DNA of 64,000 nt. Source: Actinacidiphila acididurans (GTDB taxonomy: Bacteria > Actinomycetota > Actinomycetes > Streptomycetales > Streptomycetaceae). The notes under the pieces were generated by a model. It was given only the letters and a program-made list of their open reading frames with translations, was not told the origin of the DNA and did not search any database. This document shows positions 49,027 through 58,514 of this stretch, piece after piece. Where the stretch lies: NCBI RefSeq assembly GCF_016918855.1, contig NZ_JADKYB010000001.1, positions 62,001 through 126,000 of the forward strand, given 5' to 3'. How positions within the stretch are numbered: position 1 is the first letter of the stretch; each line of letters begins with the position of its first letter. The translations under genes and the position numbers were made by a program.

Positions 49027-50958
49027 ATGCATCCCGTCATCACGGCCTCGGTGCCGCTGCTGGAGCCGCCGGGCTGGGCGACAGCGCAACGCGAGCTGTT
49101 CGACCTGCTCGACCGCGCGTGGCGCCGGTTCGCCCGTGACTTCACCGGCCCGGACGGGCGCCTTCGGTACGACGCGGCGCTGACGTCCCGGGACGGCGTG
49201 GACGACTTCTACGAAGTCTTCTTCAACTGGCCCCAGCTCTACCTGCTCGGCGGCGCCGACGACCTGCTGGACCGGGCCGAACGGCACTGGGAGGGCGTCA
49301 CCGGCCAGCTCACGGAGCTGGGGATGCTCAAGGACGAGTACGAGCGCGGCTACGACTGGTTCCACCAGGGCGAGAGCCTGCTGCTGCTGTACTTCCTGTG
49401 CATGGCGGCTCCCGAGCGGTGGCAGGAGCGGGCGCTGCGCTTCGCGGAGCTGTACGTCGACCCGGAGCACGGCAACTACGACCCGGAACACCGCATCATC
49501 CGCCGCCCGCACAACGGCAGCGACCCGGAACGCGAGGGCCTCTTCGACGGCGCCGCCTACCCGTGGCTGCCCAAGGAGGCCCGGATGTACGGCTTCCCCC
49601 TCGACTGGATCCGGCCGGCCGGCGCCGACGACCCGTCGCTCGACGAGGACCCCCGCCTGGGCGCGGAGATGCGCCGCCGGATGGGCGACGGCGACACGGC
49701 GGTCAACCTCGCCGCGTCCGGACTGGTCATGAACGCCTGGCTGCTGTCCGGCGACCGGCGTTACCAGGAGTGGATAGCCGAGTACGTCGGCGCGTGGCGC
49801 GAACGCGCCGCCGCCAACGGCGGCATCCTGCCGGACAACGTCGCGCCGGACGGCACCGTGGGCGGACTGCTGGAGGGCCGCTGGTACGGCGGACACTACG
49901 GCTGGTCCTGGCCGCACGGCTGGTACAGCGTCGGGCACGCCGCGATCGTCGCGGCCCTGGCCGGGGTGGCGGCCACGGGCGACGAGTCGTTCCTGGACAT
50001 GGTGCGGCCCGCGCTGGACGAGATCATCTCCCACGGCCGGACGATGCCGTACACCGAGGCGGACTCCAGCCTGGAGTCCAAGTGGACGGTGCAGCTGGCG
50101 GAGGACGTCCGGACGCCGACCCTGCACGTCCCCTTCCGGTACAAGGACGGGGGCTGGTTCGACTACAACCCGCCGCTGATGGCCGTCCCGACCGCGCTGT
50201 GGCACCACAGCGCCTCGGCGGCCGACCGGGAGCGCCTGGAGCGGCTCCGCGCGGCCGCCGGATACGACTGGCGCACCGTGCGCTCGTTCCGCAGCAAGGA
50301 GGAGGCCGGACACGAGGAGCCCTGGCTCGCCTTCCTGGCCGGCGACCATCCCGAGTACCCGGAGAAGATCCTCGCGGCGGCCCAGGCCCAGGTGCGGCAC
50401 CGCATGGCGCGCATGGAGCGCTACCGCGACATGGACGTCCCCGAGGCGGACATCCACGTGTGGCAGCAGTCCAACCCCGTGGTGACGGAGGCGCTGGTCC
50501 AGCTCACCTGGGGCGGACCGCAGGTGGTCTACAACGGCGGCCTCCAGCAGGCCCGGGTCCGCTACTACGACGCCGCCGCCCGCCGGCCGGGCCTTCCGCC
50601 CTCCGTGGCAGCCCTGGTGTCGGCCGTCGACCCGGAGGGCACCGTGGTCGACCTGGTGAACCTGGACCCCGAGGCGGACCGTTCGGTGATCGTGCAGGCC
50701 GGGGCCTTCGCCGAGCACACCATCCGTACCGTGGAGTACTCGGTGTGCTCCGATCCGTCCTGGATCGGCGACCTCTACGACTACGGCCACCGCGCACCCG
50801 TCGTGGAGTGCGCCTGCGCGGACGTCGGCGGCCCGTGGCTGCGCGTCGAGCTGCCCCGCTCCACCCGGGTCCGTCTGACCCTGCGCCTGGACCTGCGCAC
50901 CCGGCCGCCGTCCTACCGCACTCCGTTCGACCAGCCGTCCGAGCGGAGCACGCCGTGA
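49027..50958 (+). CDS. Uncharacterised cytoplasmic protein, possible alpha-toroid glycosidase
   Basis: 643 residues, no signal peptide. Many evenly spaced helices with paired aromatic and acidic residues (FYEVFFNWPQLYLLGGADDLLDRAERHW, GYDWFHQGESLLLLYFLC, YGWSWPHGWYSVGHAAI, WHHSAS) look like an (alpha/alpha) toroid, followed by a beta-rich C-terminal part from about 500 with VQLTWGGPQVVYNGG. I do not recognise the family. ATG 49027 follows GGAGAT. It sits between the importer and the fucose-type pathway and overlaps the next gene by 4 nt, so the likely job is freeing a monosaccharide from the imported oligosaccharide. Confidence 0.85.
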   Translation: MHPVITASVPLLEPPGWATAQRELFDLLDRAWRRFARDFTGPDGRLRYDAALTSRDGVDDFYEVFFNWPQLYLLGGADDLLDRAERHWEGVTGQLTELGMLKDEYERGYDWFHQGESLLLLYFLCMAAPERWQERALRFAELYVDPEHGNYDPEHRIIRRPHNGSDPEREGLFDGAAYPWLPKEARMYGFPLDWIRPAGADDPSLDEDPRLGAEMRRRMGDGDTAVNLAASGLVMNAWLLSGDRRYQEWIAEYVGAWRERAAANGGILPDNVAPDGTVGGLLEGRWYGGHYGWSWPHGWYSVGHAAIVAALAGVAATGDESFLDMVRPALDEIISHGRTMPYTEADSSLESKWTVQLAEDVRTPTLHVPFRYKDGGWFDYNPPLMAVPTALWHHSASAADRERLERLRAAAGYDWRTVRSFRSKEEAGHEEPWLAFLAGDHPEYPEKILAAAQAQVRHRMARMERYRDMDVPEADIHVWQQSNPVVTEALVQLTWGGPQVVYNGGLQQARVRYYDAAARRPGLPPSVAALVSAVDPEGTVVDLVNLDPEADRSVIVQAGAFAEHTIRTVEYSVCSDPSWIGDLYDYGHRAPVVECACADVGGPWLRVELPRSTRVRLTLRLDLRTRPPSYRTPFDQPSERSTP

Positions 50959-51902
50959 AGCGCCGCACGCTCGGCGGAACCGGCCTGGAGGTCTCCGAAC
51001 TGGGATTCGGCGCGTCCCCGCTGGGCGCGGTCTACGGGGCGTTCGCCGAACGCGACGGCATCGACGCCGTGCACACTGCCCTGGACCTGGACATCTGCTT
51101 CTTCGACGTCTCGCCGTACTACGGGGCCACCCTCGCCGAGACGGTCCTGGGCAAGGCGCTGCGCGGTGTCGACCGGTCGGCCTACGTCCTGGCCACCAAG
51201 GTCGGCCGGTACGGCGACGACGACTTCGACTTCGGCGCCGAACGGGTCGAGCGCAGTGTGCACGAGAGCCTGAGGCGCCTGCGAACCGATCACCTCGACC
51301 TGGTCCAGTGCCACGACATCGAGTTCGGCGACCTCGACCTGATCGTCGAGGAGACGATCCCCGCCCTGCGCGCGATGCAGGCCGCCGGCCTGGTGCGCGC
51401 GGTGGGCGTCACCGGGTATCCGCTGGACGCCCTGGAGTACGTGACGACCCGGATCCCGGCGGACACGGTCATGTCCTACTGCCAGTACACCGTGCAGGAC
51501 CGCCGCCTCGCGCAGTACGCCCGGCGGTTCGCCCGGGGCGGTACGGCGGTGATCAACGCCTCGCCCCTGGCGATGGGAGCGCTCACCGAGCGGGGACCGG
51601 CCGCCTGGCATCCGGCGCCCGCGGCCGTGCTCGAACGCTGCGCCGCGGCGGCGGCGCTGTGCCGGGCCCGCGGCACCGACATCGCGCGGATCGCCCTCCA
51701 GTTCGCCGTCACCACCGGCGGGTTCACGTCCACGGTCTTCGGCACCTCCAGCGCGCAGAAGGTGCGCGACACCGTCGCATGGCTCAACCGGCCCATGGAC
51801 GAAGACCTCCTGCACGCCGTCGAGGAGTGCCTGGCTCCGGTACGCGACCAGGGCTGGACCAACGGCCGTCCCGAGAACCAGCACCCGGAGCGGCGACCAT
51901 GA
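50955..51902 (+). CDS. Aldo/keto reductase, probable L-fucose (or L-galactose) dehydrogenase
   Basis: 315-residue NAD(P)-dependent oxidoreductase. GFGASPLGAVYG, FFDVSPYYGATLAE, ATKVGRYG and DLVQCHDIE supply the family's Asp, Tyr, Lys and His. The sequence resembles the L-galactose/L-fucose dehydrogenase branch of AKRs. It would oxidise L-fucose at C1 to the lactone, substrate of the next gene. GTG 50955 overlaps the previous stop by 4 nt. Substrate is inferred from neighbours. Confidence 0.85.
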   Translation: MKRRTLGGTGLEVSELGFGASPLGAVYGAFAERDGIDAVHTALDLDICFFDVSPYYGATLAETVLGKALRGVDRSAYVLATKVGRYGDDDFDFGAERVERSVHESLRRLRTDHLDLVQCHDIEFGDLDLIVEETIPALRAMQAAGLVRAVGVTGYPLDALEYVTTRIPADTVMSYCQYTVQDRRLAQYARRFARGGTAVINASPLAMGALTERGPAAWHPAPAAVLERCAAAAALCRARGTDIARIALQFAVTTGGFTSTVFGTSSAQKVRDTVAWLNRPMDEDLLHAVEECLAPVRDQGWTNGRPENQHPERRP

Positions 51903-52858
51903 CCACGTCTTCCGCAGCGTCTTCCGCAGCGTCCTCCGAGACGTCCCCCGCGGCGGCCGCCGGCGCCGCGCGGCCCGCGCCGCCGGTCGACGCCCACGTC
52001 CACTTCTGGAACCCGGGCCCGCTGTCCTACCCGTGGCTCGACGCGGTTCCCCCGCTCAACCGTGCCTTCACCGCGGACGACTTCGCCGACGCCGTCCCCG
52101 AACCGCTCGAAGCGGTGTTCGTGGAGGCGGGACGCGTCGGCGGCCAGGCGGGCGACGAACTGGAGTGGGTCCGCGGCATGGCCAGGACCCGGCCGTGGAT
52201 CCGCGGAGCGGTGGCCCATGTCCCGCTCGACGACCCGACTGCGGCGCCGGCCGTGATCCGCGCGTACGCCGACGACCCCTTCGTCGTCGGTGTGCGGCAC
52301 AACATCCAGGACGAGATCGCCGGATTCACCCGCGGCGCCGACTTCCGCGCCGGGCTCGACCTGCTGGGACGAGCGGGACTGCCCTTCGACGCGTGCGTAC
52401 GCGAGCACCAGTTGACGGAGCTGGCCGAACTGGCCGAGGGCTACCCGCGGGTCCGCATCGTCCTGGACCACCTGGGCAAGCCGTCCCCGGCCGGGTCCCG
52501 TGCCGAATGGAGCCGCGCCCTGCGCAGACTGGCGCACGCCCCCAACACGGTGTGCAAGCTCTCGGGCCTGGCCACCGAGGCCGATCCCGGCACCCCGGCG
52601 GAGGACCTGCTCGCGCTGCTGGGCGAGGCCCTGGAGGTCTTCGGCCCCGGCCGCTGCCTCTACGGGGGCGACTGGCCGGTGATGACGCTCGCCACGTCGT
52701 ACGGGCAGTGGCTCGATCTGGTGCGTACGGCGCTGGCCGGCCTGCCGGACAGCGACGCCGAGGCGGTCCTGCGCACCAACGCCGTACGCATCTACGGGCT
52801 CGACCGGGCCGGCGGAACCGGGACCGTCCCGTCCGCCACAGGAGAGGAACCGGCATGA
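51899..52858 (+). CDS. Amidohydrolase-family lactonase, probable L-fuconolactonase
   Basis: 319 residues with a serine/alanine-rich N-terminus. PPVDAHVHFWNP, GVRHNIQDE, IVLDHLGKP and YGGDWPV are the metal- and substrate-site blocks of the L-fuconolactonase/L-rhamnonolactonase group (amidohydrolase_2). It would hydrolyse the lactone made by the aldo/keto reductase. ATG overlaps the previous stop (ATGA). The exact sugar, fucono- or rhamnono-, cannot be told from sequence. Confidence 0.88.
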   Translation: MTTSSAASSAASSETSPAAAAGAARPAPPVDAHVHFWNPGPLSYPWLDAVPPLNRAFTADDFADAVPEPLEAVFVEAGRVGGQAGDELEWVRGMARTRPWIRGAVAHVPLDDPTAAPAVIRAYADDPFVVGVRHNIQDEIAGFTRGADFRAGLDLLGRAGLPFDACVREHQLTELAELAEGYPRVRIVLDHLGKPSPAGSRAEWSRALRRLAHAPNTVCKLSGLATEADPGTPAEDLLALLGEALEVFGPGRCLYGGDWPVMTLATSYGQWLDLVRTALAGLPDSDAEAVLRTNAVRIYGLDRAGGTGTVPSATGEEPA

Positions 52859-53193
52859 AGCGTGTCGCCCAGACCATCCGGCTGCGGCCGGAACACCGCG
52901 AGGAGTACCTGTCCCTGCATCGGGAGGTGTGGCCCGGGGTCGAGGCGGCACTGCGCGCCGCGAACATCCGCAATTACACCATTTTTCTGCGCGAGGACGT
53001 TCTTTTCAGCTACTTCGAGTACCACGGCGAGGACTTCGCCGCCGACCTCGCGTCCATTGCCGCCGACCCGGACACCCAGCGCTGGTGGGAGCTGACCGAC
53101 CCCTGCCAGCAGCCGTGGCCCGATTCCGGCGCCGGCGGGCAGTGGTCCGATCTCCAGGAAATCTGGCACCTGACCGAGGAGTTGCCCGCGTGA
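52855..53193 (+). CDS. L-rhamnose/L-fucose mutarotase (RhaM-type)
   Basis: 112-residue ferredoxin-fold protein. RLRPEHREEYLSLHREVWPGVEAALRAANIRNYTIFLRED, then FSYFEYHG, and WWELTDPCQQPW are family signatures, with a conserved His in LHREVWP. It interconverts sugar anomers for the dehydrogenase. ATG overlaps the lactonase stop by 4 nt. In this setting it is probably the fucose form. Confidence 0.92.
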   Translation: MKRVAQTIRLRPEHREEYLSLHREVWPGVEAALRAANIRNYTIFLREDVLFSYFEYHGEDFAADLASIAADPDTQRWWELTDPCQQPWPDSGAGGQWSDLQEIWHLTEELPA

Positions 53194-54236
53194 ACGCACG
53201 ACGCGTCTCGTATGTCGCAGCCGGAACGCTGACGGTGGAAGACGTGAAGACCGCGCCACCGCCCGCGGGCCACGTCCGCATCGACGTGGCGTACACCGGA
53301 ATCTGCGGCACCGACCTGCACGTCTACCACGGCGCCATGGACGCGCGGGTGGATCCGCCGGGCGTGATAGGACATGAGATGTCCGGACGCGTCGCTCAGA
53401 CCGGCCCGGGCGTGACCGGATGGCAGCCGGGCGACCACGTCACCGTCATGCCGCTCGCCGCCTGCGGGCAGTGCCCGGCGTGCCGGGCCGGCCACTCCCA
53501 CATCTGCCACCGGCTGGTGTTCATCGGCATCGACGCCGACGGATCCCTGCAAAGCAGCTGGACGGTCCCGGCCGACACGCTGGTCCGCCTTCCCGACGAC
53601 CTGCGACTGGACCACGCCGCCCTGGTCGAGCCCACCGCGGTCGCCGTCCACGACGTCCGCCGGGCGGCTCTGGAGCCGGGGGAGAAGGCCCTGGTCGTCG
53701 GCGGCGGACCGATCGGCCTGCTCATCGCCGTTGTCGCCCGGCGATCCGGGGCCGATGTGCTGCTCGTCGAGCCGGACCCCTACCGCCGGTCCGTCGCCGA
53801 GAGCCTCGGCCTGACCGCCCTCCCGCCCGGGACCGACGACTTCACGGACGCCCTCGCCCGCTGGAGCGACGGCGCGGGCGCCGCGGTGGCCTTCGAGGTC
53901 TCCGGCGCGGCGGCCGGAGTGACCACCGCGGTGGACTCCCTGGCCACCCGCGGACGCCTGGTGCAGGTCGCCATCCATCCCCAGCCGAGGGAGATCAGCC
54001 TGCACCGGTTCTTCTGGCGGGAGCTCACCCTGATCGGCGCGCGCCTGTACGAGCGCGGCGACTTCGAGACCGCGGTGGCGCTGATCGCCGGCGGCGACAT
54101 CCCCGCCGAGACCCTGATCTCCCGGATCGAGCCGCTCGACCGCGTGGTGCGGGCCTTCGAGGCGCTGGAGTCGGGCGACGGCGTCATGAAGGTCCTGATC
54201 GACTGCCGGTCGGCCGAAGCCGGGGGCGCCCGATGA
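53190..54236 (+). CDS. Zinc-dependent medium-chain alcohol dehydrogenase
   Basis: 348 residues. Catalytic zinc ligands are in GICGTDLH and GHE; the structural zinc site is the four-cysteine block CGQCPACRAGHSHIC; the cofactor loop is VVGGGPIGLL. Sorbitol- or threonine-dehydrogenase-like. GTG overlaps the mutarotase stop. Its step is unclear: it may oxidise a pathway intermediate or a sugar alcohol, or be an alternative sugar dehydrogenase. Confidence 0.9.
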   Translation: MNARRVSYVAAGTLTVEDVKTAPPPAGHVRIDVAYTGICGTDLHVYHGAMDARVDPPGVIGHEMSGRVAQTGPGVTGWQPGDHVTVMPLAACGQCPACRAGHSHICHRLVFIGIDADGSLQSSWTVPADTLVRLPDDLRLDHAALVEPTAVAVHDVRRAALEPGEKALVVGGGPIGLLIAVVARRSGADVLLVEPDPYRRSVAESLGLTALPPGTDDFTDALARWSDGAGAAVAFEVSGAAAGVTTAVDSLATRGRLVQVAIHPQPREISLHRFFWRELTLIGARLYERGDFETAVALIAGGDIPAETLISRIEPLDRVVRAFEALESGDGVMKVLIDCRSAEAGGAR

Positions 54237-55006
54237 CGTACATCGGCACGCCCTTCGATCTGTCCGGACAACTCGCCGTCGTCACCGGTGCCCGCCGCGG
54301 CATCGGCCTGGCGATCGCCGAGGCGCTGGCCGCGGCCGGCGCCGACATCGTCGCCGTCAGCGCCGCCATGGAAGCCTCCGGCAGCGAGGTGGAGAAGCGG
54401 GTCACCGCGCTGGGCCGCACCTGCACGCCACTGCGCGCCGACTTCGCCGACCGGGCCGAGGTCTCCGCTCTGGCCACCGCGCTGGGGGACTTGGACCGGC
54501 CGGTCGACATCCTGGTCAACAACGCCGGCACCATCCGCCGCGCCCCCGCCGCGGAGCACTCCGACAGCGACTGGGACCACGTACTGACCGTCAACCTCGG
54601 CAGCCAGTTCAGCCTCACCCGTGAGGTGGGGCGCCGGATGCTGGACCGGGGCCGCGGGAAGATCGTATTCACCGCTTCGCTGCTCAGTTTCCAGGGCGGG
54701 ATCACCGTCCCGGGCTACACCGCGGCCAAGTCCGGGATCGCCGGCCTGACCCGTGCGCTGGCCAACGAGTGGGCCGGGCGCGGTGTCAACGTCAACGCGA
54801 TCGTCCCCGGCTACGTGGCGACCGACAACACCCGGGCACTGCGCGACGACCCCGCCCGGCACGCGGCCATCCTCGACCGCATCCCCGCCGGCCGCTGGGG
54901 CACGCCGCAGGACATCGGGGGAGCGGCCGTCTTCCTCGCCTCCTCCGCCTCGGACTACGTCCACGGGGCGCTGCTGCCGGTGGACGGAGGCTGGCTCGGC
55001 CGGTAA
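54233..55006 (+). CDS. SDR oxidoreductase, probable 2-keto-3-deoxy-L-fuconate dehydrogenase
   Basis: 257 residues with the Rossmann TGARRGIGLAIA, NNAG, and catalytic Ser/Tyr/Lys (ASLLSFQGG, YTAAKSG). PFDLSGQLAVVTG and RIPAGRWGTPQDIGG place it near KduD and related 2-keto-3-deoxy acid dehydrogenases. It would act after a dehydratase, but no fuconate dehydratase gene is present here. Last gene of the operon; ATG overlaps the previous stop. Confidence 0.88.
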   Translation: MTYIGTPFDLSGQLAVVTGARRGIGLAIAEALAAAGADIVAVSAAMEASGSEVEKRVTALGRTCTPLRADFADRAEVSALATALGDLDRPVDILVNNAGTIRRAPAAEHSDSDWDHVLTVNLGSQFSLTREVGRRMLDRGRGKIVFTASLLSFQGGITVPGYTAAKSGIAGLTRALANEWAGRGVNVNAIVPGYVATDNTRALRDDPARHAAILDRIPAGRWGTPQDIGGAAVFLASSASDYVHGALLPVDGGWLGR

Positions 55007-55055
55007 CCCCTCCCCGCCGGTGCCCCGCGCGCCCCGCCCGTGACGCATTGCCGTA

Positions 55056-55085
55056 CCGGCACGGGCGCCCGGGCACCGGTGCCGG
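55056..55085 (+). terminator. Hairpin after the nine-gene operon
   Basis: CCGGCAC (55056-55062) pairs with GTGCCGG (55079-55085) around a self-complementary GGGCGCCC region, 50 bp after the SDR stop. Confidence 0.5.
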
Positions 55086-55592
55086 CCGCGGCCATGCCGC
55101 ACCAACACGGCGCCTGCACAGCCGGTGCCGCTCCGTCGAAGAGGAAAGCGGACGACGATGTCTGGTTTCTGCCCGGGCCGGGAACGCGGCCCTCCCGCGA
55201 CCCGAGGCCGGGCCGCCCGACGCCACTGCCGAGCGCATGCCGTCGCGGCCCGTTCCCCCAGGAACGGCCCGAGCCGCCGGCCGTCGACCGCACCGCCGTA
55301 TCCCGGTGGTGACGGGGTCGGTTCCACCCCGGAGGTCCCCCGCGCGGTGACTTCCGTCCCCGCCACCGCGGCGAATCCCGTGGCGGTGCGGTAGAGGACG
55401 GCGCCCCGCAGGCGTGCCGTCATGTCACGGCTTGCTCCAGTTCCGGCCGGCGAGGACGACCGCCGGCCGTCACCGAGACCGGTACGCGCACCCCGCATGG
55501 GCCCGGCGGCCACGGCGCCGCCCGCTCCGGCGAGGACGGCGCGGTCTCCGTCATGTTCCCGTGCTCTCCCACCCTCGAATCCAGGATGTCTC
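55086..55592. other. Intergenic region without recognisable genes
   Basis: About 500 bp between the operon terminator and the second GH141-like gene. No coding signal, operator of the families seen elsewhere, or convincing promoter was found. AGGA at 55583-55586 is the SD of the next gene. Confidence 0.5.
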
Positions 55593-58514
55593 ATGCACCG
55601 TTATCCACGGGCGGCGACGGCTGCCCTTGCGGCGGCGCTCGCCGCCCTGGCCGGGACCGCGCTCACCGCGGCGCCCGCCCATGCCACCACCGGCCCGGTG
55701 GCCAGGATCATCGTCTCTCCCAACGGCGACCACGAGTCCAGAGCCGCCGGCCGTCACGTCACCACCATCGCGGAGGCCCAGCAGCTCGCCCGCACGCTGT
55801 CGGGCAAGGCCGACGTGATCGTCTCGCTGGCGGGCGGCACCTACCGCCTGACCGAGCCCTGGAAGCTCACTGCCGCGGACTCCGGATCGAACGGCCACAG
55901 CGTGACCTGGCAGGCGTTGCCCGGGCAGCACCCGGTGATCTCGGGCGGGCGGCAGGTGACCGGGTGGACGGTGAAGGACGCCGCGAACAACATCTACGCT
56001 GCCTCCGTACCGGCCGGCGCAGACTCCCGGCAGCTGTACGTGGACGGCGCACTGGCACCGCGGGCGGCGATCACGATCTCGCGCAGCGATGTGAAGATCA
56101 CCCCCAGCGGGATGACCGTCGTCAACCCCGCGCTGGACTACCTGGCGACGCTGCCGGAGCAGAGCCGGATCGAGGTGGAGAGTCAGGATTCCTTCACCGA
56201 TCGCTATGCCCCGGTGCAGTCGATCAGTGGCACCACGGTCACGATGCAGCAGCCGGCCTGGAACAACAACAACTGGGGCTACGACACCCTGGCCAGCCCC
56301 TTCGCCGGCGGGTCGCTGCAACTGGAGAACTCCTACGCGTTCCTGAAGACCGCAGGCCAGTGGTACCTGGACCCGCAAGCCGGACAGCTCTACTACAAGG
56401 CCCCCGCGGGGTGGACACCCACCGCCCACGACATCGAACTGCCGCAGCTGACCTCGCTGCTCCAGGTCAGTGGCACCTACGCCAACCCCGTCCGCAACAT
56501 CACCTTCCAGGGCATCGCCTTCGAGCACAGCACCTGGCTGGTGCCCGGCACCTCGATCGGCTACGCCGACCAGCAGAACGGCGCGTTCATACCGTCCCCG
56601 TATCCGCAGCCGGCCGACTTCATCACGTCCTGCCGCAGCGGTTGCCAGCAGTTCGAGGCCACGCGCAGCGGCTGGGACCAGATCCCCGCGGCGGTGCAGG
56701 TCTCCGCGGCCAGCGGCATCACCTTCAGCGGTGACACCTTCGCGCACCTGGGCCAGGTGGGCCTGGGCATCGGCAACGACGCGAACGCCCACGCCTCCGG
56801 CACCGGCCTCGGCACCTCCGACATCACCGTGTACCACAACACGTTCACCGACGACTCCGGCGCGGGCATCGTCGCCGGCGGCATCCAGGCCGACGCCCAC
56901 CACCCGTCCGATCCGGCCATGGTCAACAAGGACATCACGATCTCCGACAACCTCGTGACCAAGGTGGCCGAGGACTACAAGGAGATGTCGGGCATCCTGT
57001 CGACGTACGTCACGCATGCCGTCATCACCCACAACGAGGTCTCGGACCTGGCCTACGACGGCATCGACGTCGGCTGGGGCTGGGGCTTCAACGACCCCGG
57101 CGGCAGCCAGGACTACCGGAATCGCGGCCTCTACAACTACCAGCCCGTCTACACCACCCCGACCACACTCAAGGACACCGTGGTCAGCCACAACCTGATC
57201 CACGGCACCAAGAAGGTCTTCCACGACGGCGGCAGCCTGTACAACCTCTCCGCCAACCCCGGAGCGGTCTTCGACAGCAACTACATCTACGACAACCAGC
57301 ACACCGTCGGCCTCTACCTCGACGAAGGCTCCCGCTACGTGACGATGAGCCACAACGTCGTCCAGGACAGCGGTGTGTTCGCCTTCACCAACGCCAGCAG
57401 CACCAACAACACCGACGACAACACCTTCGACACCAACTGGTACAACGGCGGCGCCACCCAGGTCGCCACCGGAGCCCCGCACAACAACGTCCTGACCGGC
57501 AACGTCCAGGTCGGCGGGACCAACTGGCCGCTGGCCGCACAGCAGGTCATCTATGAGGCGGGCATCGAGCCCGCCCTGCGCACCGCCGCCGACTCCCGGC
57601 CGGCGCCGGCCGGCGCGGAACTCACCGCCGCCAAGTCCTCGGTCGGCTCCGGCGGCACCACCACGCTGACCGGTACCGTCCAGAACTTCTCCACCCGGGA
57701 CATCACCGGTCTGACGCTCGGCCTGGACCTGCCCGCGGGGTGGACCGCGAGCCCGGCGGCCCGGCCGAACCCGACCGTGCCGGCCGGCGGCACAGCGACC
57801 GTCTCGTGGCTGGTGACCGCTCCCGCCACCGTGCCGGACCCGCTCACCAGTGGGGCCTTCACCCTCAACGCCGCTTATCGCGGCGGCCGATCGGCGTACA
57901 CCGCGACGTCGTCGGCCCGTGTCTCCGTCGCGGGAGCCGTCACGACACTGCGGTCCTTCGGTTCGGTGCCCTCCGTCTTCGGCCAGGCGGGCGACCGCTA
58001 CGCCATTCTGACCGGCGGCAACGACATATGGGGGGCCGGCGGGCAGCACTTCGACGAGTACGGCGCCCTCTACAGCCCCAAGGCGGCCGCCGACACGGCC
58101 ACGATCACCGTCGAGGTGACCGCCCAGCAGGCGGTGGACCCGTGGTCCAAGGCCGGCCTGGTGCTGCGCGACGACCTGACCGCGCCCGGCTCCGCACAGG
58201 GCTACGCGGTCCTGGTGGTGACCCCGGGCAACGGCGTCTCCTTCCAGTGGCAGGACGCCGCCACACCCGGCTACCTCGACCAGTTCAGTTCTTCCGTCGA
58301 CAAGTCGGTCAAGGCACCGGTCTGGCTGCGTCTGAAGCGCAGCGGCAGCCAGGTCAGCGGCTACTACTCCACTGACGGGTCGACCTGGATGCAGGTGGGC
58401 TCCGCGATCACTCTCACCGGTGCCACGTCCGCGGAGGACGCCGGCATGATCGCCACCGCCCACAGCCCGAGTGCGCAAGGGGAGGCCGACTTCAGCGGTT
58501 TCAACGTGGCCTAG
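55593..58514 (+). CDS. Secreted beta-helix hydrolase, GH141-like, with NEW3 and C-terminal jelly-roll domains
   Basis: 973 residues: signal peptide 1-31, beta-helix about 38-660, a NEW3-type domain about 668-775 (SVGSGGTTTLTGTVQNFS, LPAGWTASP, GTATVSWLVTAP), and a concanavalin-like domain about 785-973 (WSKAGLVLRDDL, WLRLKRSGSQVSGYYSTDGSTW). The helix part is a close paralogue of the protein at 8927, with long stretches almost identical in DNA (for example 55950-56050 against 9303-9403), but the CBM13 is replaced. ATG 55593 follows AGGA by 6 nt. Substrate unknown; GH141 members act on fucosylated pectin or xylan. Confidence 0.72.
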   Translation: MHRYPRAATAALAAALAALAGTALTAAPAHATTGPVARIIVSPNGDHESRAAGRHVTTIAEAQQLARTLSGKADVIVSLAGGTYRLTEPWKLTAADSGSNGHSVTWQALPGQHPVISGGRQVTGWTVKDAANNIYAASVPAGADSRQLYVDGALAPRAAITISRSDVKITPSGMTVVNPALDYLATLPEQSRIEVESQDSFTDRYAPVQSISGTTVTMQQPAWNNNNWGYDTLASPFAGGSLQLENSYAFLKTAGQWYLDPQAGQLYYKAPAGWTPTAHDIELPQLTSLLQVSGTYANPVRNITFQGIAFEHSTWLVPGTSIGYADQQNGAFIPSPYPQPADFITSCRSGCQQFEATRSGWDQIPAAVQVSAASGITFSGDTFAHLGQVGLGIGNDANAHASGTGLGTSDITVYHNTFTDDSGAGIVAGGIQADAHHPSDPAMVNKDITISDNLVTKVAEDYKEMSGILSTYVTHAVITHNEVSDLAYDGIDVGWGWGFNDPGGSQDYRNRGLYNYQPVYTTPTTLKDTVVSHNLIHGTKKVFHDGGSLYNLSANPGAVFDSNYIYDNQHTVGLYLDEGSRYVTMSHNVVQDSGVFAFTNASSTNNTDDNTFDTNWYNGGATQVATGAPHNNVLTGNVQVGGTNWPLAAQQVIYEAGIEPALRTAADSRPAPAGAELTAAKSSVGSGGTTTLTGTVQNFSTRDITGLTLGLDLPAGWTASPAARPNPTVPAGGTATVSWLVTAPATVPDPLTSGAFTLNAAYRGGRSAYTATSSARVSVAGAVTTLRSFGSVPSVFGQAGDRYAILTGGNDIWGAGGQHFDEYGALYSPKAAADTATITVEVTAQQAVDPWSKAGLVLRDDLTAPGSAQGYAVLVVTPGNGVSFQWQDAATPGYLDQFSSSVDKSVKAPVWLRLKRSGSQVSGYYSTDGSTWMQVGSAITLTGATSAEDAGMIATAHSPSAQGEADFSGFNVA

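Noticed and set aside
50955..54236. Reading the operon as an L-rhamnose pathway
   Set aside because: Mutarotase, lactonase and dehydrogenase families serve both sugars. No rhamnosidase is present, whereas GH29 and possibly GH141 favour fucose, so fucose is preferred but not proven.
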